Source of the DNA: Bacteroides graminisolvens DSM 19988 = JCM 15093
GTDB taxonomy: Bacteria > Bacteroidota > Bacteroidia > Bacteroidales > Bacteroidaceae
Assembly (NCBI RefSeq): GCF_000428125.1
Contig: NZ_ATZI01000006.1
Coordinates: 114,597 to 178,596, forward strand
Length of the DNA: 64,000 nucleotides
Reading direction: 5' to 3'
In this document: positions 17,307 to 26,044 of the stretch, piece after piece
How the letters are laid out: the number at the start of each line of letters is the position of its first letter
Numbering within the stretch: position 1 is the first letter of the stretch
Notes under the pieces: model-generated
Told to the model about the DNA's origin: nothing
Seen by the model: the letters and a program-made list of their open reading frames with translations, nothing else
Database searches by the model: none
Position numbers and translations under genes: made by a program

Positions 17307-19055
17307 ATGAAAAAGAAACTCTTATTCGCAGCAGTAGTCATCGGTGCACTATCACTAGGTTCGTGTGTGGATGACAATGAATCGGCATCAGTTGAAGCCG
17401 TACGAAATGCCAAAGCTGAGCAGCTTAAATCAATCGCAGCGATGAATAACGCGCAAGCTGAAGCAACAAGATTATTGGCCGCAGCCGAATCAGCCTTAAA
17501 GGCTGCACAAGCAGAAGCTGAAAAGACTCAAACGGAACTCGAGAAGGTTTTGATTGACATTAAAAAAGTTGAGTTAGAAAAAGCACAACTTGAATTAAAG
17601 CTCCAGCAAGACAAATACAGTCAGGAGTTACAAGTTGCATTGAAACAGTTAGAGAACCAGTTAAGCAATCTTGAGAATGAGAAAGCACGTTTGGAATTGC
17701 AAAAAGCAGCTATTGCCAAACAGCTTGAAATACAAGAAGCTGAGCTTGCGAGTCAGTTATTGTATGCTCAAACTGAAGTTTTGAATGCTCAACAACAACT
17801 TTTGAACAGACAAAACCAAATGGAAGCAGCCGAAAAGGCTAAACTTCAACAATTGGTAACTACTTATTCAAATGCCATTGCCACATTAAACAGTTCAAAA
17901 CAGTATCTATTTACTCTTCAGTCAAACCTCACCCGTGCTGAGAACAATCTTGCAACTTACAAAGAATTAAGAACAGATTTACTAGAAGCTAATCAAAAAC
18001 AAATAGCAACAGATGAAGCTCAGATAGCTTCTTACAAGAAATATAGTAATTATCTGTCTAATTATGATGAGCTGGTAGCTGAATACAATGCAAAGTCATT
18101 AAGTTACAACGAAGCAATCGATAAGTTAAACGCATTGCGGAACACTTACAATCAGCTCAGCTCTAACACAAGTGCCCCCTCAATGAACGCAGTTAGCCAA
18201 TCGGCTTTTATTCTTGCATATTATGATTTTGGTTATAGAGTGGGTCTTTATTCTGCTCCTTATAGCGATGTTGGCACTACAATTGAAAAAACAGTTGGCA
18301 ATCGTACTCTCCGATTCTATATGGAAAAATACGAGCCCATTACTTTAAACACTGAAAGATTAAGTACGTACATTCCTCAATATGAACAAAACATCAAGTC
18401 AGCCAAAAGTACGCTAGAGTCAGTAACCACTGCATACAATAATTATGCGAAAGCTGCTGAAGATGCTAAAAAGGCTTGGGATGACGCTAAAGCAGCAACC
18501 CCTCCTGATGATGCTGAAATAACCAGATTAGCTGAAAGTTACAGGATTGCATTAGAGAGTTTTGAAAATTACAAAACAACTTTGACCTGGGCACAGGAAT
18601 ATGTAGCTCAACAAGAAAAGAACCTGAGTGATCTTAAAGTTTTGATGAGTACTGAAGCATATACTCAATTCACGACTTTGTTGAGCGAATACAATCAGGC
18701 GATTGTTGAAACGTACAAGCCTGTAGCCGATGCTTATTTCGCTTACGGAACCCATTTCTATCAGGAGTATATTCCTATTCAGGAAGCTTATAACAGTTTA
18801 AGTAACATTTTGTATGACAATAGTAATGGCGGTTCATTAATGACAGCATCACAGATTGAAAGTTTAATCAAAAACTTAGAAGCTGACATAGAGGCTTTGA
18901 AAGAAGATCAATCTTATATTTCCAGCATAACATCTGCCGAGCAGGTCATTGAGCTATTGAAATCGAACATAGAGGCAGCCAAAGCTGAAGTCAGTGTGAA
19001 TCAAAAATATGCAGATGACGCTAAAGTTGCATTAGATGCAGCCATGGCAGAGTAA
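17307..19055 (+). CDS. Coiled-coil lipoprotein of unknown function
   Basis: A 582-residue protein with a lipoprotein signal (lipobox LGSC, Cys at 20) followed by a long coiled coil rich in Ala, Glu, Lys and Gln from about 35 to 190, and further helical segments near 350-470 and 510-580. A globular, Tyr-rich insert lies between about 250 and 340. The form suggests an elongated periplasmic or surface fibre anchored by lipid. I recognise no enzyme domain. It is followed after 35 bases by an outer-membrane barrel protein, so the two may work together. Confidence 0.75.
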   Translation: MKKKLLFAAVVIGALSLGSCVDDNESASVEAVRNAKAEQLKSIAAMNNAQAEATRLLAAAESALKAAQAEAEKTQTELEKVLIDIKKVELEKAQLELKLQQDKYSQELQVALKQLENQLSNLENEKARLELQKAAIAKQLEIQEAELASQLLYAQTEVLNAQQQLLNRQNQMEAAEKAKLQQLVTTYSNAIATLNSSKQYLFTLQSNLTRAENNLATYKELRTDLLEANQKQIATDEAQIASYKKYSNYLSNYDELVAEYNAKSLSYNEAIDKLNALRNTYNQLSSNTSAPSMNAVSQSAFILAYYDFGYRVGLYSAPYSDVGTTIEKTVGNRTLRFYMEKYEPITLNTERLSTYIPQYEQNIKSAKSTLESVTTAYNNYAKAAEDAKKAWDDAKAATPPDDAEITRLAESYRIALESFENYKTTLTWAQEYVAQQEKNLSDLKVLMSTEAYTQFTTLLSEYNQAIVETYKPVADAYFAYGTHFYQEYIPIQEAYNSLSNILYDNSNGGSLMTASQIESLIKNLEADIEALKEDQSYISSITSAEQVIELLKSNIEAAKAEVSVNQKYADDAKVALDAAMAE

Positions 19056-19090
19056 TGCTTCTGGAATATTAACGGTAATAAAAAAACAAT

Positions 19091-19852
19091 ATGAAAATAA
19101 AAAAGATTTTATTGTTGGCCGTTACATCCATTATATGCCTGACTATAAATGCACAAACCAGTGTTGATAAAGACTATACTCCCCAAAAAGGAGACATCAC
19201 ACTGGCAGCAACAGTAGGCTATAACAGTTATACAAGTATCACAGCTCCATCGGGTTTGCTGACGGATTATGAACTTGCTGCAATATCTACCAATTGGTCG
19301 GACAAAAAACTCATGGTAGGTTTTGAAAGTGGCTGGTTCTTCAGAGATACCTGGAAACTAAATTTGGGTGGCGGAATCAACTTTACTAATAGTCCGGGAT
19401 ATACGGCAGTACCGGGGACCATCGATGAAGATTCGGAAATCGGAGACGGCTCAATCCCTAATTACAGAGCAGTAGCAGATTCCTATTCGTTTTCTTACAA
19501 TGTATTTACAGGGATAGACAAATATTATAAAATAAAAAGTATTCCAAACTTAATGATGTACAGTGGTATTCGAATAGGCTTTGCATACGGATTAAATGAA
19601 ATGAAATATGATGAACCAGAATCAATGGGCAAATCAGATGCAGAAACATGGAACTTGCGCGGAGGGCTTACATTCGGTTTAGATTACTTTCTGGCCAAAG
19701 GGATATACATTGGTTGTCAGGTAGATCCGTTCTCCTACACCTACAACATGACTTCTGTAAAACCCCAGGAAGGGCTGAGTGATTTATCGGCCGACAGTCA
19801 CAATTACAGCATCATGTCGGCTCCCACAATCAAGATAGGTTTTAAGTTCTAA
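19091..19852 (+). CDS. Outer-membrane beta-barrel protein
   Basis: A 253-residue protein with a clear signal peptide (LLLAVTSIICLTINAQ) and alternating aromatic/Gly beta-strands through to a C-terminus ending in IKIGFKF, where the final Phe is the usual barrel-assembly signal. It belongs to the small OmpW/OprF-like barrel type in a broad sense; specific substrate unknown. Probably in one transcript with the coiled-coil lipoprotein gene, ended by the hairpin at 19879. Confidence 0.75.
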   Translation: MKIKKILLLAVTSIICLTINAQTSVDKDYTPQKGDITLAATVGYNSYTSITAPSGLLTDYELAAISTNWSDKKLMVGFESGWFFRDTWKLNLGGGINFTNSPGYTAVPGTIDEDSEIGDGSIPNYRAVADSYSFSYNVFTGIDKYYKIKSIPNLMMYSGIRIGFAYGLNEMKYDEPESMGKSDAETWNLRGGLTFGLDYFLAKGIYIGCQVDPFSYTYNMTSVKPQEGLSDLSADSHNYSIMSAPTIKIGFKF

Positions 19853-19878
19853 CATACAGTTAATTCTCTCTTTTGCTA

Positions 19879-19912
19879 CACCTCTGAGGTATTTCCTCAG
19901 AGGTGTTTTTTG
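19879..19912 (+). terminator. Hairpin terminator after the barrel gene
   Basis: An 11-bp perfect stem (CACCTCTGAGG with its complement), a TATTT loop and six T afterwards. Confidence 0.85.
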
Positions 19913-20003
19913 TGTCCTGACGCCGAAATAATTATTTATTTAAAAAGATAGTTTTGTAATATAAAAAATGATGTTTTAATTTATTATAATCTAAAAAATA
20001 TTA

Positions 20004-20011
20004 TACTTTTG
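20004..20011 (+). promoter_or_regulatory. -7 box TACTTTTG for the histidine kinase operon
   Basis: TACTTTTG, 39 bases before the ATG at 20050. No good -33 box. Confidence 0.5.
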
Positions 20012-20049
20012 CAAAAGCTCTTCTGATAACAAAAAGCATTAAATCAATC

Positions 20050-22095
20050 ATGAAAAAACAAACCATGCGAATAAGATGCATCAAAAAGAATCTCCTATAT
20101 TCTTTTTACATGACATTATCCTTATCAACACTTCTTATTTTAGGTTCGTGTTCGGATAAGAATTCGTTAGAAAACAAACAAGAACAACGTGTTGACTCGC
20201 TAATTGGCGCTGGCAGAGACTCTCTTTTTTCAGACATACCTGCTGCAAAGAAATATTTGCAAGAAGCAATGAACCGTACAAAAGATAGTATGAAATACTA
20301 TGATGCATTTGAAGCTTACTCGAGTATTTACTATCTTGAAAACAAGTATGATTCCGGGCTATTGATGAAACAAAAAACACTTGTATTTCTAGAGAAACAA
20401 CCTAAGGCAACGAGAAGGCAAGAATTGATGGCATCAGTCTACAATGCTATTGGAGTCTATTACGCACAAATGAACAAGCCCGATTCTGCCATTATCTTTC
20501 TACAAAAGTCACTTCAATGTCCGCCATCTATAGAAAGTAAACCAGATCTTTATATTAACCTTTCCGATCAATATAAGTTTAAAGGTGATCTGCCTACAGC
20601 AACCTATTATTTGAGACTGGGCTTAGCTGTAAGCGATTCTTTTGATCTCGATAAATTTAAATTTCCTATCTATTTGGGGTTGGGAGACATCTATTTGGGA
20701 CTTAGAGATTTCAAACGGGCAGATGAATATTACCTACGGGCAGAAAAAGACTATCCCAACAGAAAATTTAATGAAAAAGTCATTTTCAGTAATAACCGTG
20801 GCAACTATTATTACTATAAAAAAGAATACAAGAAATCTCTTGCTTGTTTTAAGCGAGCCGAAAAAGACTTAGAAAGTACAAATTATGACTTCTTCAAAAA
20901 TATGGTATATGGTAACATATCTGATGTATATCTGAATCTTAACCAACTAGATTCCTGCAAGTATTATTATGAGAAAGCGGAACCTTACTTCAAAAGCATT
21001 GATCATAAAACCATTCTTTATTATATTAATGCAACAAAAATAGGGGTTGCCGTTGCTGAAAACAATTTTGCTTTGGCACGTAAACTGCAACAAGAGATTA
21101 AGAGCGACGAGGGAATTGAGCCCAATATCTTATCCGTCCGCACGGAATATCTGGAAAAACTAGCCCTGAAAACCAACGATTACAAAAGTGCTTATCAGTA
21201 TTTGAAAAAGAGAATGATTGTGAACGACTCGCTACGCGACGATGCAACGCAGCAACGAATTGCTGATTTGGACATGCAATACAAGCAAGACAGCACGTTG
21301 ATGAAGAAGGATTTGCTCATACAAAAGAAAAGCGCAGAAGCACAAACCTTCAAATTGAGTACCTATCTTTGGATACTCATTTCTTTAGTCGGCTTGATAT
21401 CGGCCATTTTCGGTTATTATATCATCAAAAAGAGGAATAACATGCAACGGATGAAATTCATTGAACAGATAAGTAACCTCAGAATTGGTAACATCCGTAA
21501 CCGCATATCGCCTCATTTTATGTTTAACGTGCTAAACAACGAAATGCAAGGTGTGGATGAAGAAAAGAAGCAACGGTTGTTCACCCTGATACATTTATTA
21601 CGAAAGAGTTTGGAAATGACTGAAGAAACCAGCATCATGCTCGTAGATGAAATTGATTTTGCCAAGGCTTATATTGAGTTGAACAAACAAAAAGTGGGCG
21701 ATAATCTGACTGTCAGCTGGGACATTAGTGAGCATGTCGATCTGAACAATGCCCGAATCATTCCCATGATGTTACAAATACCGATTGAGAATGCGTTGAA
21801 ACATGGTTTCCCCGGCATGGAAGGTGAGAAAAAACTTTCTATAAAAATACTTCGTGAAGAGGAAGGTATCCGCATCTTCGTAACCGACAACGGCAAAGGA
21901 TATCACCCCAACGGAGTATCTTCACCAACAAGTACAGGCACCGGACTCAGGGTCTTGAACCAGACTCTACAAATATTGAACGCCCGAAACCGCCAAAAGG
22001 CCGTTTTCCTCATACAAAACATCGGAACGCAAGGAGAGACGGGTACCAAAGTCGAAATATTCATTCCTCACCATTATAAATACGAATACAAATGA
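20050..22095 (+). CDS. Sensor histidine kinase with TPR sensor (LytS/His_kinase type)
   Basis: A 681-residue membrane kinase. The N-terminus has a signal-like segment with a possible lipobox (LILGSC), then a TPR-rich extracytoplasmic domain (about 50-400), a membrane helix (about 437-457, followed by KKR), and a cytoplasmic kinase: the His_kinase motif RISPHFMFNVLNN with the phospho-acceptor His, and an ATP-binding domain with IPIENALKHGF and VTDNGKGY. It overlaps the LytTR regulator gene by four bases (ATGA), so the two form one signalling pair. The signal sensed is unknown. Met codons at 20065 and 20110 are alternative starts. Confidence 0.88.
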   Translation: MKKQTMRIRCIKKNLLYSFYMTLSLSTLLILGSCSDKNSLENKQEQRVDSLIGAGRDSLFSDIPAAKKYLQEAMNRTKDSMKYYDAFEAYSSIYYLENKYDSGLLMKQKTLVFLEKQPKATRRQELMASVYNAIGVYYAQMNKPDSAIIFLQKSLQCPPSIESKPDLYINLSDQYKFKGDLPTATYYLRLGLAVSDSFDLDKFKFPIYLGLGDIYLGLRDFKRADEYYLRAEKDYPNRKFNEKVIFSNNRGNYYYYKKEYKKSLACFKRAEKDLESTNYDFFKNMVYGNISDVYLNLNQLDSCKYYYEKAEPYFKSIDHKTILYYINATKIGVAVAENNFALARKLQQEIKSDEGIEPNILSVRTEYLEKLALKTNDYKSAYQYLKKRMIVNDSLRDDATQQRIADLDMQYKQDSTLMKKDLLIQKKSAEAQTFKLSTYLWILISLVGLISAIFGYYIIKKRNNMQRMKFIEQISNLRIGNIRNRISPHFMFNVLNNEMQGVDEEKKQRLFTLIHLLRKSLEMTEETSIMLVDEIDFAKAYIELNKQKVGDNLTVSWDISEHVDLNNARIIPMMLQIPIENALKHGFPGMEGEKKLSIKILREEEGIRIFVTDNGKGYHPNGVSSPTSTGTGLRVLNQTLQILNARNRQKAVFLIQNIGTQGETGTKVEIFIPHHYKYEYK

Positions 22096-22856
22096 AAGAC
22101 AACTATACAGCCATTGTTATTGACGACGAACCGCGTGGTATTTCTAATTTGCAGACTTCGTTGCAAGGAATCAACGAAATGGAGTTGGTGCAGACTGCAC
22201 CAAACGCAGCAAAAGGAAAAGAACTGATCTTAAAGCACAAACCCGATGTGCTGTTTCTGGACGTTGAGATGCCAGAAACTAGCGGACTGGAGCTGTTGCG
22301 AGAGATAAAGGATGCCGTTAACTGGCCTATGCAAGTGGTTTTTTATACGGCTTATGATAAATATTTGCTGGAAGCCTTGCGTGAATCGGCGTTCGACTAT
22401 CTGTTGAAGCCATACACCGAAACAGAATTTCTACTTGTTATTAACCGGCTTTTAAACTACATGCGTTCCGAAGAGAAGAAAGATTCTCTGCAAGAATCAC
22501 TTTCAACATTGAACGGCAAAGACAATTCACACGTACTAATCACCACCGTAAGGGGATATCAATCACTCCGCTTTGACGAAATAGGTTATTTTGAATATGC
22601 AAAGGAGAGCAAGCACTGGTGCGTGATACTTGAGAAACAACGCATTCAACTAAAACGAAACACAACGGCCGATGACATTGTGAGACTTGCCGCCTCTTTT
22701 GTACAGATAAACCAGCAGCAGATTATCAACATATCCTATTTACGAGCCATTGAAGGGAAGAAGTGCCTGATGCTTCCTCCCTTTGACGAAACTGAAAGTC
22801 TGTTGATATCACGCAACTTTTTCAATTCGGTACAAGACCGTTTCTTTATGCTTTAA
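22092..22856 (+). CDS. LytTR-family response regulator
   Basis: A 254-residue regulator: an N-terminal receiver domain with the acidic pocket D11-D12, phospho-acceptor D57 in LFLDVEMP and the Lys of YLLKPYTE, joined to a C-terminal LytTR DNA-binding domain (about 145-254, including IGYFEYAKESKHWC and VQINQQQIINISYLRAIEG). It is the partner of the upstream kinase. Its stop TAA shares the TTAA sequence with the stop of the converging esterase gene, so there is no spacer and no hairpin between them. Confidence 0.9.
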   Translation: MKDNYTAIVIDDEPRGISNLQTSLQGINEMELVQTAPNAAKGKELILKHKPDVLFLDVEMPETSGLELLREIKDAVNWPMQVVFYTAYDKYLLEALRESAFDYLLKPYTETEFLLVINRLLNYMRSEEKKDSLQESLSTLNGKDNSHVLITTVRGYQSLRFDEIGYFEYAKESKHWCVILEKQRIQLKRNTTADDIVRLAASFVQINQQQIINISYLRAIEGKKCLMLPPFDETESLLISRNFFNSVQDRFFML

Positions 22857-23662
22857 CGCGGCAAAGATTTCTTAATATAGTTCGCAATTAAATAGCAAGC
22901 GGGAGCTGCTACCTCACCATGATCAAATCCTTGCAGCTCGTACAGCGTGATTCGTTTGTTACCGGTGTTTTTTAAGACAGATGCCAGCAAAGCATTCTCC
23001 TCGTATCTGTCGGCCATTTCCAACTGGCGGTCGCCCGTGATGAGAACAATAGGAGCCGTATCTTTGCGCGCCTTGTTAACGGGAGCAAACTCGTCGACCA
23101 CGGGAATACCCGCAGGCAAGCCCCGCTCCTTTCGAATGGTAAAATGCGTCACCGTTTGCCCGCTCACGGGAAGATAAGCCGCTACTTTATCGGCATCGAC
23201 ACCATAAGAACTGAGATACTTTTTATCCAGAGCCAGCATCAACGTCAGGTATCCACCGGCCGAATGACCCGAAACAAAGATGCGTTCTTTGTTGCCACCA
23301 TACTTTTCAATGTGCTGAAATACCCATGCCACTGCCGCTGCTGCATCTTCCGTGTACGACGGATTCTTGGCGCGCGGACTTAAACGATAATTAACCGTCA
23401 CCACCGCAAAACCTTTTTCCTTAAACTCCTGAGGAATATATTTGTTGCCCCCTTCCAGTCCGCCACCATGAAACCAAACAATGGTAGGACAATTCGTTGC
23501 TCCCTCGGGGTAATACACATCGAGTTTGCAGCGTTCACGACGGTAAGCATCACTCTCATCGGGCGAAACATAAGACACATCAGTCACTGTTTTATAAGAA
23601 ACCTGAGCATGCAAAACCAGTGCCGCATGCAATAAAAGCAAAAGTAAATAGTATTTTCTCAT
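22853..23662 (-). CDS. Secreted alpha/beta hydrolase (BD-FAE/esterase type)
   Basis: A 269-residue exported hydrolase: signal peptide to about residue 20 (HAALVLHAQ), oxyanion motif HGGG at 65-68, nucleophile Ser134 in GHSAGG, and a C-terminal catalytic His248 in FDHGE. The HGGG-GxSxG arrangement matches the hormone-sensitive-lipase/carboxylesterase group often linked to removal of acyl groups from plant polysaccharides, but the substrate is not known here. Single gene, convergent with the LytTR regulator. Confidence 0.85.
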   Translation of the reverse strand: MRKYYLLLLLLHAALVLHAQVSYKTVTDVSYVSPDESDAYRRERCKLDVYYPEGATNCPTIVWFHGGGLEGGNKYIPQEFKEKGFAVVTVNYRLSPRAKNPSYTEDAAAAVAWVFQHIEKYGGNKERIFVSGHSAGGYLTLMLALDKKYLSSYGVDADKVAAYLPVSGQTVTHFTIRKERGLPAGIPVVDEFAPVNKARKDTAPIVLITGDRQLEMADRYEENALLASVLKNTGNKRITLYELQGFDHGEVAAPACYLIANYIKKSLPR

Positions 23663-23779
23663 TGTCTATATATAAATAAGCGTAAGCGTAATTTCGTTAC
23701 CTGATTGAAATAACGGAGTGCAAATTACACTAAAATCATATTATTTGGTGACTAAAAACAAAAAAAATATCATTTTTCG

Positions 23780-23809
23780 TTTGCATTTAAGAGAAATGTA
23801 TTACTTTTG
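23780..23809 (+). promoter_or_regulatory. Promoter of the pheA operon
   Basis: TTTG at 23780-23783, an 18-base spacer and TACTTTTG at 23802-23809: a strong match to the Bacteroidetes promoter. Its transcript would start about 25 bases before the leader peptide. Confidence 0.75.
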
Positions 23810-23839
23810 CCCCGTAATCAAAAAACAAAGAACGATTAT

Positions 23840-23926
23840 ATGAAATCATTTACTTATACATTTTCCTTCTTTTTTTACTTTTACTTTAGCCAGAAAGTAG
23901 AGCGGGAATTTGTATGTGTCAAGTAA
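23840..23926 (+). CDS. pheL: Phenylalanine-rich leader peptide of the pheA operon
   Basis: A 28-codon open frame (ATG 23840, TAA 23924-23926) just after a good promoter. Residues 8-16 read FSFFFYFYF; seven Phe fall between residues 4 and 16, with three Tyr. It sits upstream of a terminator hairpin and the prephenate dehydratase gene, the classic layout of a transcription attenuator in which ribosome stalling at Phe codons decides termination. Bases 23901-23910, in the peptide's later codons, can pair with the 5' arm of the terminator. The gene name is by analogy with enterobacterial pheL; the peptide itself is not expected to be related in sequence. Confidence 0.85.
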   Translation: MKSFTYTFSFFFYFYFSQKVEREFVCVK

Positions 23927-23997
23927 TGATAAAGCGAAGACATTAAGACGAATAAATAACAAGAATCCCGCTCCCACATGGAGGCGGGATTTTTTTG
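23901..23997 (+). promoter_or_regulatory. Phe attenuator: antiterminator pairing and terminator hairpin
   Basis: The terminator stem is AATCCCGC plus TCC (23964-23974) against GGA and GCGGGATT (23980-23991 region), followed by a run of seven T. The antiterminator is AGCGGGA (23901-23907) pairing with TCCCGCT (23966-23972), which would remove the 5' arm of the terminator. A ribosome held on the Phe codons (up to 23887) leaves 23901 onward free; one that reaches the stop at 23926 covers it. This predicts expression when Phe-tRNA is scarce. Confidence 0.8.
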
Positions 23998-24016
23998 TAT
24001 CAGACAATAAAAGAAT

Positions 24017-24862
24017 ATGAGAAAGATAGCAATTCAAGGAACATTAGGCTCGTATCACGACATAGCCGCTCACAAGTACTTCGAAGGAGAAGAGATTCAA
24101 CTAATCTGCTGCGCCACTTTCGAAGATGTTTTTGCAGCCGTAAAAAAAGACAGTGACACCATTGCCATGCTGGCCATTGAAAATACCATTGCGGGTAGTT
24201 TGTTACAAAACAACGAACTGCTTCGTCAGAGCGGTGCGCGCATCATCGGTGAATACAAGTTGCGCATCTCGCATAGTTTCGCCTGCCTGCCCGATGAGGA
24301 TTGGGCGGACATTAACGAGGTAAACTCCCACCCCATTGCGCTGATGCAGTGCCGGGATTTCCTCAATCACCACCCGCAAATAAAAGTAGTGGAAACGGAA
24401 GATACGGCATTGAGCGCGGAGATGATTCAAACCCAAAACCTAAAAGGAAGGGCCGCCATCTGCTCCAAAGCTGCTGCCGAACGCTACGGATTGAAGGTGC
24501 TGCAAGAAGGCATCGAGACAAACAAACACAACTTCACCCGTTTCCTTGTAGTAGCCGATCCCTGGAAAGCCGACGAGCTACAGCAACAACAAGCCGAAAT
24601 CAACAAAGCAAGCATGGTTTTCACTCTCCCCCACACCGAAGGCAGTCTTTCTCAAGTTCTATCTATTCTTTCGTTCTACAACATCAATCTAACCAAAATA
24701 CAATCGCTCCCCATCATAGGCCGTGAATGGGAATACCAGTTTTACGTTGACGTGGCTTTTGGCGATTACCTGAGATACAAACAGGCTGTTGCAGCCATCA
24801 CTCCATTAACCAAAGAACTCAAAACATTAGGTGAATATGCAGAAGGAAAATCAAGCATCTAA
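24017..24862 (+). CDS. pheA: Prephenate dehydratase with ACT domain
   Basis: Converts prephenate to phenylpyruvate, the committed step to phenylalanine. The 281-residue protein has the dehydratase domain (IQGTLGSYHDIAA at the start, LAIENTIAGS, the catalytic Thr in NFTRF) and a C-terminal ACT domain from about residue 200 (LPHTEGSLSQVLSIL). The usual ESRP of the Phe-binding site reads QSLP here, so feedback inhibition by Phe may differ. No chorismate mutase domain is attached; that activity is on the downstream DAHP synthase. First gene behind the Phe attenuator. Confidence 0.93.
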   Translation: MRKIAIQGTLGSYHDIAAHKYFEGEEIQLICCATFEDVFAAVKKDSDTIAMLAIENTIAGSLLQNNELLRQSGARIIGEYKLRISHSFACLPDEDWADINEVNSHPIALMQCRDFLNHHPQIKVVETEDTALSAEMIQTQNLKGRAAICSKAAAERYGLKVLQEGIETNKHNFTRFLVVADPWKADELQQQQAEINKASMVFTLPHTEGSLSQVLSILSFYNINLTKIQSLPIIGREWEYQFYVDVAFGDYLRYKQAVAAITPLTKELKTLGEYAEGKSSI

Positions 24863-26027
24863 ATATGCTCCGGCCAACCGGCTGACCGGCGTAAGCGAAT
24901 ACTATTTTTCAAAGAAGCTGAAAGAGGTAGCGCAAATGAATGCCGAGGGAAAGAACGTGATCAGTCTGGGAATAGGCAGTCCGGATATGCCTCCTTCGGA
25001 GCAGACGGTGAGCACGTTGTGCCAGGAAGCGCAAAATGCCGACGGACACGGATACCAACCTTACGTAGGTATTCCGGAACTTCGCAAGGCGTTTGCCGGA
25101 TGGTACCAGCAATGGTACAACGTGGAGTTGAATCCGAATACGGAAATACAACCGCTTATCGGGTCGAAAGAAGGAATTCTGCACGTAACGCTGGCGTTTG
25201 TCAACCCGGGCGAACAGGTTTTGGTTCCTAATCCGGGCTACCCCACTTACACGTCGCTGAGCAACATTCTCGGTGCGGAGGTGGTGACGTATAATCTGAA
25301 AGAGGAAAACGGATGGATGCCCGACTTTGAGGAGCTCGAAGCTATGGACTTAACCCGCGTGAAGTTGATGTGGACCAACTACCCCAACATGCCCACGGGT
25401 GCCAATGCAACACCGGAACTATATGAAAAGCTGGTCGACTTTGCCCGCAGGAAGGGCATTATCATTGTCAATGATAACCCGTACAGCTTTATATTGAACG
25501 ATAAACCGCTGAGCATTCTCTCCGTTCCGGGTGCCAAGGAGTGCTGCATTGAGTTTAACTCCATGAGCAAAAGCCACAACATGCCCGGATGGCGCATCGG
25601 CATGCTGGCGTCGAATGCCGACTTTGTGCAGTGGATCTTGAAAGTGAAAAGCAACATCGACAGCGGTATGTTCCGCGCCATGCAACTGGCCGCAGCCAAA
25701 GCGCTGGAAGCCGGTGAAGACTGGTACGCAAGCAACAACCAAAACTATCGTAACCGCCGCCAGCTGGCCGGAGAGATTATGGAGGCTTTGCAATGCACGT
25801 ACGACGATCATCAGGTGGGCATGTTCCTCTGGGGAAAAATACCGGCCTCGTGCACGGATGTTGAGGAACTCACCGAAAAAGTATTGCACCAAGCACGCGT
25901 GTTCATCACGCCCGGATTTATTTTCGGCAGCAACGGTGCGCGCTACATACGCATTTCTCTTTGCTGCAAAGACGAGAAACTGGCCGAAGCGCTGGAAAGA
26001 ATTAAAGAAATGAATAAAAACAAATAA
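24837..26027 (+). CDS. Class I PLP aminotransferase, probable aromatic aminotransferase
   Basis: A fold-type I aminotransferase of 396 residues: SLGIGSPDMPP near the start, NPGYPTY, the TNYPNMPTGA segment, NDNPY and the PLP Schiff-base Lys in FNSMSKSHNMPGWRIG, then the substrate-carboxylate Arg in YIRISLCC. Its place inside the phe/tyr operon suggests it transaminates phenylpyruvate and 4-hydroxyphenylpyruvate, the last step to Phe and Tyr. GTG 24831 and ATG 24837 are both possible starts; ATG is chosen. The frame overlaps the end of pheA, implying coupling. An LL-diaminopimelate aminotransferase-like role is less likely by context. Confidence 0.85.
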   Translation: MQKENQASKYAPANRLTGVSEYYFSKKLKEVAQMNAEGKNVISLGIGSPDMPPSEQTVSTLCQEAQNADGHGYQPYVGIPELRKAFAGWYQQWYNVELNPNTEIQPLIGSKEGILHVTLAFVNPGEQVLVPNPGYPTYTSLSNILGAEVVTYNLKEENGWMPDFEELEAMDLTRVKLMWTNYPNMPTGANATPELYEKLVDFARRKGIIIVNDNPYSFILNDKPLSILSVPGAKECCIEFNSMSKSHNMPGWRIGMLASNADFVQWILKVKSNIDSGMFRAMQLAAAKALEAGEDWYASNNQNYRNRRQLAGEIMEALQCTYDDHQVGMFLWGKIPASCTDVEELTEKVLHQARVFITPGFIFGSNGARYIRISLCCKDEKLAEALERIKEMNKNK

Positions 26028-26044
26028 AAATACATATTGAAATT

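Noticed and set aside
22853..22856. Shared TTAA stop codons of the regulator and esterase genes as a regulatory overlap
   Set aside because: TTAA gives TAA on both strands by chance; it is tight packing, not a signal.
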